NCBI GenBank assembly: GCA_017412265.1
Contig: JAFPYK010000189.1
Location: forward strand, 1-14,233
Source: Lachnospiraceae bacterium
GTDB lineage: Bacteria > Bacillota > Clostridia > Lachnospirales > Lachnospiraceae
DNA: 14,233 nt
Reading direction: 5' to 3'
Of this stretch, positions 1 through 5,376 are shown one piece after another. The position numbers and the translations under genes were made by a program. The notes beneath the pieces are model-generated. The model worked only from the letters and a program-made list of their open reading frames with translations, had not been told where the DNA came from and did not search any database. Numbering within the stretch: the stretch's first letter is position 1; every line of letters starts with the position of its first letter.

Positions 1-1
1 C

Positions 2-655
2 GGCAAGCCGAAGCGGGCCGATTTCCGCAATTTCCGGATCAATACGGTCGCGGGGCCGGACGATTACGCGAGCATGCGCGAGGTGCTGACGAGGCGGTTC
101 TCGCACGGGCTGAAGGAGATGGAAGAGCAGAAGGAGAAGGGCCTGTCGGAGATGTTCGGCAAGTTCAGCCATCTGCCGGACCTGATCCTGATGGATGGCG
201 GGCGCGGCCAGGTCAACATCGCCCTGGAGGTTCTCGAGCGGCTGCATCTGGACATCCCGGTCTGCGGCATGGTCAAGGACGACAACCACCGGACGAGAGG
301 CCTGTACTACAACAATGTCGAGATCCCGATTGACACCCGCAGCGAGGGATTTAAGCTGATCACGCGCATCCAGGATGAGACGCACCGGTTCGCGATCGAG
401 TATCACCGCTCGCTTCGGGGCAAGGGGCAGACCAGGTCGATCCTGGATGATATCCCGGGCGTGGGCGATACGAGGCGCAAGGCGCTGATGCGCCACTACA
501 AATCCCTGGAGGAGATCCGCACGGCGACGGTCGAGGAGCTGGCGGCCGTGGAGACCATGAACCGGCGCTCGGCGCTGCAGGTATATGATTTCTTCCACCG
601 GGACGAAGAAAACGCGAAGGCGGAGGCGCAGCCGGGCGCAGAAGCCACGGAATGA
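2..655 (+). CDS. uvrC: UvrABC system protein C, C-terminal part (partial at window start)
   Basis: UvrC is the nuclease subunit of nucleotide excision repair; with UvrB it cuts the damaged strand on both sides of a lesion. Only the last 217 residues lie in the window; reading frame 2 is open from the first bases, so the first ATG at 74 is internal. The fragment covers the end of the linker region, the RNase H-like endonuclease domain (MDGGRGQ near residues 64-70, KDDNHR at 92-97, DETHRFAIEYH at 125-135; these carry the acidic residues and the His expected at the 5' incision site) and the C-terminal helix-hairpin-helix domain (IPGVGDTRRKALMRHY onward, about 147-200). The tail after residue 200 is short, charged and probably disordered. 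It precedes hprK by 122 bases with a separate promoter in between. Family assignment is firm; full UvrC is about 600 residues, so roughly two thirds is outside the window. Confidence 0.96.
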   Translation, partial: GKPKRADFRNFRINTVAGPDDYASMREVLTRRFSHGLKEMEEQKEKGLSEMFGKFSHLPDLILMDGGRGQVNIALEVLERLHLDIPVCGMVKDDNHRTRGLYYNNVEIPIDTRSEGFKLITRIQDETHRFAIEYHRSLRGKGQTRSILDDIPGVGDTRRKALMRHYKSLEEIRTATVEELAAVETMNRRSALQVYDFFHRDEENAKAEAQPGAEATE

Positions 656-657
656 GA

Positions 658-686
658 TTGTAAAGAAACCGGGAATCTGGTATAAT
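658..686 (+). promoter_or_regulatory. Sigma-A-type promoter for the hprK operon
   Basis: TTGTAA at 658-663, a 17-base spacer, and a perfect TATAAT at 681-686. The spacer ends in TGG, giving an extended -10 (TGN). The -35 box starts 3 bases after the uvrC stop codon. Expected transcription start is near 693, leaving a leader of about 85 bases before hprK. Confidence 0.8.
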
Positions 687-718
687 TAATCTGTTGACGT
701 TTTGTCATGCCGAACCCG

Positions 719-749
719 CGGCAGACCCGTCGTGCGGGGCTGCCGTTTT
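719..749 (+). terminator. Terminator-like hairpin in the hprK leader
   Basis: An 11-bp stem with one A/G mismatch (CGGCAG at 719-724 pairs with CTGCCG at 740-745, continued inward by CCCG/CGGG) closes a 5-base loop and is followed by TTTT at 746-749. It sits downstream of the promoter at 658-686, so it could end uvrC read-through, attenuate the hprK operon, or both. The T run is short, so strength is uncertain. Confidence 0.55.
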
Positions 750-777
750 GATACAGAAACCACAGAAAGGGGCTTTC

Positions 778-1716
778 ATGGCTGTCTATTCCGTTGAAAT
801 CCAGAAGATGATCCATCACATGGATCTGACCAACTGTACGCCGCAGGTGGATCTGTCGAACCTGAAGATCACACATACGGACGTGAACCGGCCGGCGCTT
901 CAGCTGACCGGGTTCTTCGAATATTTTGACAACGAGCGCATCCAGGTGATCGGGCACGTGGAGAATCTCTACATGCACCAGACGTCTGAGGACGAAGGGG
1001 CGGAGATGATCCGCCAGCTGCTGGAGCGCCACATTCCCTGCCTGGTCTACTGCAGGGGCATCGAGGTGCCGGACCGGGTCATCGAGCTCGGGATCGAGTA
1101 CAACACGCCGGTTCTCTCTACGCCGCGTTCCACCTCTTCATTTATCTCCGAGGTGACGCGCTGGCTGCACGTGCAGCTCGCACCGCGCATCAGCATCCAC
1201 GGGGTGCTGGTCAATGTCTACGGCGAGGGCGTGCTGATCACCGGCGAGAGCGGCATCGGCAAGAGCGAGGCCGCGCTGGAGCTGATCAAGCGAGGCCACC
1301 GGCTGGTGAGCGACGATATCGTCGAGCTTCGGCGTGTCTCCGCGGTGACGGTCATCGGCATGGCGCCGGATGTGACGAGGCACCTGATCGAACTGCGGGG
1401 CATCGGCATCGTGGACGTCAAGAGCCTCTACGGTGTCGCGAGCGTGCTCAACTCCCAGTCTCTGGACCTGGTGATCAACCTGTCGGAGTACGACCGGGAC
1501 GTGGAGTATGACCGGCTGGGCCTGGAGGAGCGCTACACGGAGTATCTGGGCATCAAGGTGCCGAGCCACAATATCCCGATCCGTCCGGGCAGGAACCTGG
1601 CGATCATCGTGGAGTCTGCGGCGATCAACCACCGGCAGAAGAAGCTGGGCTACAACGCTGCGGAGGAGCTCTACCGCAGGGTGACACACAATCTCCAGTC
1701 ACTGGATCTGGAATAA
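778..1716 (+). CDS. hprK: HPr kinase/phosphorylase
   Basis: Bifunctional cytoplasmic enzyme that phosphorylates Ser46 of HPr or Crh when glycolytic intermediates are high and dephosphorylates it when phosphate is high; the sensor of CcpA-type carbon catabolite control. The product is 312 residues, normal for the family. The start at 778 is preceded by an AGAAAGG Shine-Dalgarno at 764-770 and gives the family's usual N-terminus; an in-frame ATG at 694 would lie at the transcription start. The N-terminal MurF-like domain is about 1-130. The kinase core has His141, Walker A GESGIGKS at 156-163, VSDD at 177-180, the HprK signature IELRGIGIVDV at 204-214, and PIRPGRN at 267-273. It is the first gene of the operon; its likely substrate is encoded at 5027-5287, at the other end. 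Confidence 0.97.
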   Translation: MAVYSVEIQKMIHHMDLTNCTPQVDLSNLKITHTDVNRPALQLTGFFEYFDNERIQVIGHVENLYMHQTSEDEGAEMIRQLLERHIPCLVYCRGIEVPDRVIELGIEYNTPVLSTPRSTSSFISEVTRWLHVQLAPRISIHGVLVNVYGEGVLITGESGIGKSEAALELIKRGHRLVSDDIVELRRVSAVTVIGMAPDVTRHLIELRGIGIVDVKSLYGVASVLNSQSLDLVINLSEYDRDVEYDRLGLEERYTEYLGIKVPSHNIPIRPGRNLAIIVESAAINHRQKKLGYNAAEELYRRVTHNLQSLDLE

Positions 1717-1740
1717 ATCAGGCAAAGGAGCAGGAAGAAG

Positions 1741-2688
1741 ATGAGTTATATTGTCGGAGTAGATGTCGGCGGAACGACCGTGAAGCTGGGGCTTTTCAGT
1801 GAGCAGGGCGATCTGCTGGAGAAGTGGGAGATTGAATCGCACAGGGAGACGGACAAGAACGTCAAGAGACACCGGCTGCTCTGGGACGTGGCGCAGACCG
1901 TGAAGGAGAAATGCGCGGAGCGCGGCATCCAGAAGGAAGAGGTGAAGGGGCTCGGCATCGGTATCCCCGGCGCGGTCCGGGATGACGGAACCGTGGTGGA
2001 CGCGGTGAATCTCGGCTGGGGGATCTTCAGCGTGCGCGACGAGCTCTCGGAGGCGCTCGGATTTGACAAGGTTGCAGTCTCGAATGACGCGAACATCGCC
2101 GCGCTCGGCGAGCAGTGGAAGGGCAGCGGCTCGGATTATGACACGATCGTGATGGTGACGCTCGGCACCGGTATCGGCGGCGGCATCGTCTTAAACGGCA
2201 AGATCTGGAACGGCACCAGCGGGGCCGGCGGCGAGATCGGGCACATGAAGGTGCCGGGGGACCGCCTGTGCAACTGCGGGCGCAGGGGCTGCCTGGAGCG
2301 GTATACGGCTGCGGCGGGCATCGTACAGAACGCCACGGAGCTTATGATGACCAGAGAGGACGATTCCGTTCTGAGGGATGCCGAGGAGCTGAACCCGAAG
2401 GTGATCTTCGACGCCGCGAAGGAGGGCGACCCGATCGCGTGCGAGGCCGTGGAGATCTTCGGCGACCGGATGGGATTTGCCTGCGCCAACATCTGCAACG
2501 TGATCAATCCTCAGGCGATTATCATCGGCGGAGGCATCGCCCGCGGAGGTGAGATTATTCTCGACCTGATCGAGAAGTATTTCCGCCCGCGCCTGATGAC
2601 GGCCCTGGAGGGGACGGTCCTGCGGCTTGCGGAGCTGGGCAACGACGCGGGCATCTACGGAGCCGCGCGCATGGTGATGGAGAAATAA
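1741..2688 (+). CDS. glk: ROK-family glucokinase
   Basis: Phosphorylates glucose with ATP to glucose-6-phosphate, feeding glycolysis with sugar that enters by non-PTS routes. The product is 315 residues, the usual ROK kinase length. DVGGTTVKLGLF (8-19) is the ATP phosphate loop; SNDAN (114-118) carries the catalytic Asp116; LGTGIGGG at 141-148; GEIGHMKV at 164-171. The ROK zinc site is visible as His168 plus C177, C179 and C184 in CNCGRRGC; the His-to-first-Cys gap is 9, one shorter than in some relatives. There is no N-terminal helix-turn-helix, so it is a kinase rather than a ROK repressor. AAGGAG at 1725-1730 lies 10 bases before the ATG. It is 24 bases after hprK and 4 before murB, so clearly co-transcribed. 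Glucose specificity is inferred; another hexose such as N-acetylmannosamine is possible. Confidence 0.92.
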   Translation: MSYIVGVDVGGTTVKLGLFSEQGDLLEKWEIESHRETDKNVKRHRLLWDVAQTVKEKCAERGIQKEEVKGLGIGIPGAVRDDGTVVDAVNLGWGIFSVRDELSEALGFDKVAVSNDANIAALGEQWKGSGSDYDTIVMVTLGTGIGGGIVLNGKIWNGTSGAGGEIGHMKVPGDRLCNCGRRGCLERYTAAAGIVQNATELMMTREDDSVLRDAEELNPKVIFDAAKEGDPIACEAVEIFGDRMGFACANICNVINPQAIIIGGGIARGGEIILDLIEKYFRPRLMTALEGTVLRLAELGNDAGIYGAARMVMEK

Positions 2689-2692
2689 GCCG

Positions 2693-3646
2693 ATGGACCT
2701 GAATTTCTACAGAGAGCTGACGAAGATTGTGCCGGCGGAGCGGGTGAAGCTCGACGAGCCGCTCAAGAATCACACGACGATCCGCCTCGGCGGGCCGGCG
2801 GAGTATTATGTGACGCCGGAGTCCCCGGAGCAGCTGCGGCAGATCCTGTTCCTGACAACCGCGCAGGAGGTGGACTGCTACATCCTGGGCAACGGGAGCA
2901 ACGTGATCTTCAGCGACAAGGGATACAAGGGCGTCGTGGTGAAGATGGGGCCTCCTCAGGACCTGATCTCGATTCTGGACGGTGAAGAGGAGGGCATGGG
3001 CGTGATCCGTGTCGGCGCAGGCGCGAGCCTGGCCCGTGTGGCCATGCAGGCCGCGGAAGCGGGGCTTACCGGCATGGAGTTCGCGGCGGGCATTCCCGGC
3101 ACCGTGGGAGGCGCGCTGCTTATGAACGCGGGCGCTTACGGCGGTGAGATGAAGGATGTCGTCAAGGACGTCCTGGTCATCAACAGCATGGGCCGGTACG
3201 AGAATTATACCTGTAAGCAGCTGCGGTACGGCTATCGCTACAGCATCCTGCAGGAGGATACGAACGTGATCGTCGGCGCGACGCTGGTTCTGCGCCGGGG
3301 CGACAAGGAGGAGATCCTCGCGAAGATCACGGACCTGAACAACCGGCGCAGGGAGAAGCAGCCGCTTGAGTACCCGAGCGCGGGCAGCACATTTAAGAGG
3401 CCCGAGGGGTATTTCGCCGGGAAGCTGATCGAGGACGCGGGGCTGAAGGGCTACCGGGTCGGCGATATGATGATTTCTGAGAAACATGCCGGATTCATGA
3501 TCAATGTCGGCGAGGGGACGACCCATGACGCGGTGCAGCTGATCATGGATGTGCAGGACCGGGTGGAGGAGAAGTTCGGTGTCTTCCTCGAGCCCGAGGT
3601 GCGCATCGTCGGCTATCATGACGTGGTGGAGCTTAAGAGGGAATGA
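2693..3646 (+). CDS. murB: UDP-N-acetylenolpyruvoylglucosamine reductase
   Basis: FAD-dependent enzyme that uses NADPH to reduce UDP-GlcNAc-enolpyruvate to UDP-MurNAc, the second committed step of peptidoglycan precursor synthesis in the cytoplasm. The product is 317 residues and complete. FAD-binding segments include LGNGSNVIFSDKGYKG (65-80) and AAGIPGTVGGALLMNAGAYGG (131-151). The substrate-binding domain shows YRYS (Arg182), PSAGSTFKRP with the proton-donating Ser232, and LEPEVRIVG near the C-terminus with Glu302 as the expected catalytic acid. GGAG at 2679-2682, inside the end of glk, serves as ribosome binding site, and only 4 bases separate the genes, so translation is probably coupled. 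The next gene is a RapZ C-terminal-domain protein, a family tied to glucosamine-6-phosphate sensing in E. coli, which makes the murB neighbourhood metabolically coherent. Confidence 0.97.
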   Translation: MDLNFYRELTKIVPAERVKLDEPLKNHTTIRLGGPAEYYVTPESPEQLRQILFLTTAQEVDCYILGNGSNVIFSDKGYKGVVVKMGPPQDLISILDGEEEGMGVIRVGAGASLARVAMQAAEAGLTGMEFAAGIPGTVGGALLMNAGAYGGEMKDVVKDVLVINSMGRYENYTCKQLRYGYRYSILQEDTNVIVGATLVLRRGDKEEILAKITDLNNRRREKQPLEYPSAGSTFKRPEGYFAGKLIEDAGLKGYRVGDMMISEKHAGFMINVGEGTTHDAVQLIMDVQDRVEEKFGVFLEPEVRIVGYHDVVELKRE

Positions 3647-3665
3647 CCACAGAGAGGGGGAGGCT

Positions 3666-4052
3666 ATGAAACCGGAGATTCAGGTGAAGGTGCTCTCTTT
3701 CGGCTATAAATACGGGCTTCCCGCGGAGGCCTCCATCATCTTCGATATGCGTTTCCTGCCCAATCCCTACTGGGTGGAAGAACTGAGGGATCATAACGGG
3801 CTGGAGCCGGAAGTCGCGGAGTACGTGATGTCCTCCGGCGAGGGAGAGATCTTCCTGCGACAGGCGGAGACACTGCTGTCGTGGATGCTTCCGGGGTATG
3901 CGAAGAAGGGGATCTCTCAGATTGTGATCGGAGTCGGATGCACGGGCGGACAGCACCGCTCGGTTGCGATGGCGCACGCCCTCGCGGAGCGCCTCGCGAA
4001 GGCCGGCTGCGCGGTCACGGAAGAACACAGGGAATTGTCCCTGCACGGGTAA
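3666..4052 (+). CDS. Stand-alone RapZ C-terminal domain protein
   Basis: A 128-residue protein matching only the C-terminal half of the RapZ/YvcJ family, whose full members are about 290 residues. Family hallmarks are LSFGYKYG (10-17), FDMRFLPNPYW (26-36), IGVGCTGGQHRSV (88-100) and the terminal HRELS (121-125). In E. coli RapZ this domain binds glucosamine-6-phosphate and the sRNAs GlmY/GlmZ, while the missing N-terminal half is a P-loop nucleotide-binding domain. The start at 3666 has a strong GGGGGAGG at 3654-3661. The frame is open upstream to 3549, but that stretch overlaps murB out of frame and has no GxxGxGKS motif, so this is not a decayed full-length gene. It lies 19 bases after murB and 12 before whiA. 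Family call is firm; whether it binds RNA, an amino sugar, or a partner kinase domain encoded elsewhere is unknown. Confidence 0.9.
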   Translation: MKPEIQVKVLSFGYKYGLPAEASIIFDMRFLPNPYWVEELRDHNGLEPEVAEYVMSSGEGEIFLRQAETLLSWMLPGYAKKGISQIVIGVGCTGGQHRSVAMAHALAERLAKAGCAVTEEHRELSLHG

Positions 4053-4064
4053 GGCGGTGGTTCT

Positions 4065-5030
4065 ATGTCATTTTCGGGTGATGTCCGGAGAGAGCTGGTA
4101 GAGGTTCTCCCCGGGGCGAAGCACTGCAGGATCGCGGAGCTCTCCGCAATCCTCGGACTGTGCGGGGAGATTACCATAGATACGAGGGGCCGGATCCAGA
4201 TCCGAATTTTGACAGAGAACTTGACGGTCGCCCGAAAATATTTTATATTGATTAAGAAAGTTTTTCATTATGTTCCGGAAACTGCGATCCGCAGGAAGAA
4301 GGGGCAGAAGAAAGGCGGACAGTATCTTGCAGCAGTCAGGGATCCCTTCGTTGCGAAGGACATTCTGACGTCGTGCGGGATGCTGAGGGAATCGGATGAT
4401 TTTCCGGGAGAAGACTTGCTGCGAGGGCAGGATGGGCTGCTGCGCAGGGACTGCTGCAAGCGGGCGTACTTAAGAGGTACTTTCCTTGCGGCCGGCATGA
4501 TCACGAATCCTGAGAAGGCTTATCAGTTTGAGATCCTGACGAACGATGAGGAGCGGGCAGAGCGTATCCGCGCGCTGATCGCGACGTTCGGCGTGAGGGC
4601 GAAGGTGATGAGCCGGGGTAAGAATTACGTGGTTTATGTCAAGGAGGGAGAGCAGATTGTCGATCTGCTGAATGTGATGGGGGCTCATGTGGCGCTGATG
4701 AATTTTGAGAATGTCCGCATTCTCAAGGAGATGCGCAACCAAGTGAACCGCGGAGTCAACTGCGAGACTGCGAACATCAAGAAGACGGTGAATGCCGCGC
4801 GCAGGCAGGTGGAGGACATCGCGTACATTCAGGAGACGGCCGGGCTGTCAAGCCTGCCGGACAATCTCGAGCAGATTGCGAGACTGAGGCTCGAGGAGCC
4901 GGACATCTCGCTGGCGGAACTGGGGGAGATGCTCCAGCCGCCGATCAGTAAGTCCGGTGTGAATCACCGGCTTCGCAAGATCAGTTTGCTGGCCGCGCAG
5001 CTGCGGCAGGAGAAAGGGGAGAAGACATGA
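4065..5030 (+). CDS. whiA: DNA-binding protein WhiA
   Basis: WhiA joins a LAGLIDADG homing-endonuclease-like domain, without nuclease activity, to a C-terminal helix-turn-helix. It is a sporulation regulator in Streptomyces and influences cell division and chromosome segregation in Bacillus. The product is 321 residues, standard length. The N-terminal region starts SFSGDVRRELVEV; CCKRAYLRGTFLAAG lies at 130-144; the conserved NRGVNCETANIKK segment at 228-240 precedes the helix-turn-helix, visible as LSLAELGEML...SKSGVNHRLRKI (282-306). The ribosome binding site is weak (AAGGCGG just after the upstream stop), so translation may depend on coupling to the preceding gene 12 bases away. The stop codon overlaps the next start in ATGA (5027-5030). 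The 5' third is visibly more AT-rich than its neighbours and contains a promoter-like sequence at 4221-4249. Confidence 0.96.
   Translation: MSFSGDVRRELVEVLPGAKHCRIAELSAILGLCGEITIDTRGRIQIRILTENLTVARKYFILIKKVFHYVPETAIRRKKGQKKGGQYLAAVRDPFVAKDILTSCGMLRESDDFPGEDLLRGQDGLLRRDCCKRAYLRGTFLAAGMITNPEKAYQFEILTNDEERAERIRALIATFGVRAKVMSRGKNYVVYVKEGEQIVDLLNVMGAHVALMNFENVRILKEMRNQVNRGVNCETANIKKTVNAARRQVEDIAYIQETAGLSSLPDNLEQIARLRLEEPDISLAELGEMLQPPISKSGVNHRLRKISLLAAQLRQEKGEKT
4221..4249 (+). promoter_or_regulatory. Possible internal promoter inside whiA
   Basis: TTGACG at 4221-4226, exactly 17 bases, then TATATT at 4244-4249, inside an AT-rich patch of the whiA coding sequence. If used, the transcript would start near 4256 and could carry the HPr-family gene without full-length WhiA. 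This is sequence match only; chance in an AT-rich codon stretch is a real alternative. Confidence 0.3.
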
Positions 5031-5287
5031 TTCAGGAGTCAGTTACGGTACGCCACAACGGCGGGCTGGAGGGCAGGAAGGTTGCCCTGCTGGTCCAGAT
5101 GGCTTGTCAGTACGAGAGTCGCATCTATGTGATCCGTGACAACAAGAAGGTGAACGCGAAGAGCCTTCTGGGTATGACATCGCTTGTGTTTTCCGAAGGA
5201 TCAGAGATCACGGTTTCTGCTGAAGGCGAGGATGAAGAACTTGCCATCATGAACATTCAGAAGTATCTGAGCAATAACGGAAAGTAA
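5027..5287 (+). CDS. Crh-like HPr-family protein (Glu15, Ser46)
   Basis: An 86-residue HPr-fold protein. In phosphocarrier HPr, enzyme I phosphorylates His15 in the GLHARPA motif and HprK phosphorylates Ser46. Here the motif reads GLEGRKVALLVQ (13-24): Glu replaces His15, Gly replaces Ala16, Lys replaces Pro18, and Arg17 is kept. KKVNAKSLLGM (40-50) keeps Ser46 at the exact Bacillus position. It therefore cannot pass phosphate along the PTS through His15, but remains a plausible HprK substrate and CcpA co-effector, as Crh (Gln15) is in B. subtilis. Its place directly after whiA is the place of crh in Bacillus. The ATGA overlap with whiA implies coupled translation. The sequence ends in SNNGK with no fused domain. 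HPr fold is certain; Crh-like function is inferred, and a general phosphocarrier HPr would have to be encoded elsewhere. Confidence 0.93.
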   Translation: MIQESVTVRHNGGLEGRKVALLVQMACQYESRIYVIRDNKKVNAKSLLGMTSLVFSEGSEITVSAEGEDEELAIMNIQKYLSNNGK

Positions 5288-5318
5288 GACCGAATGCCCG
5301 TCATGTCGATGCATTTGC

Positions 5319-5342
5319 AAAGAGATGATGGGCCTTCTCTTT
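5319..5342 (+). terminator. Weak hairpin after the HPr-family gene
   Basis: AAAGAGA (5319-5325) pairs perfectly with TCTCTTT (5336-5342) across a 10-base loop. The 3' arm is pyrimidine-rich, but no T run follows, so it is at best a leaky terminator or an mRNA 3' stabiliser between the HPr-family gene and dnaE. Confidence 0.35.
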
Positions 5343-5348
5343 CTTGGA

Positions 5349-5362
5349 GGGGCAGCTGCCCC
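5349..5362 (+). repeat. 14-bp perfect palindrome next to the dnaE ribosome binding site
   Basis: GGGGCAGCTGCCCC is its own reverse complement and ends immediately before the GGAGGG ribosome binding site (5363-5368) of dnaE. In RNA it could fold as a 5-bp GC stem with an AGCT loop; in DNA it is a symmetric site of operator type. Confidence 0.8.
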
Positions 5363-5376
5363 GGAGGGAGCGTAAT

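Noticed and set aside
694..777. Upstream start for HprK
   Set aside because: The ATG at 694 coincides with the predicted transcription start, has no ribosome binding site, and would translate through the leader hairpin.
2555..3619. 354-residue minus-strand reading frame opposite murB
   Set aside because: Same shadow effect; murB on the plus strand is complete with all motifs.
3549..3665. Frameshifted remnant of the RapZ N-terminal domain upstream of 3666
   Set aside because: That stretch is the end of intact murB in another frame and shows no P-loop motif.
5344..5376. Upstream start for DnaE
   Set aside because: It would translate the palindrome and ribosome binding site; the ATG at 5377 gives the conserved MAFTHLHVHTEYS start.
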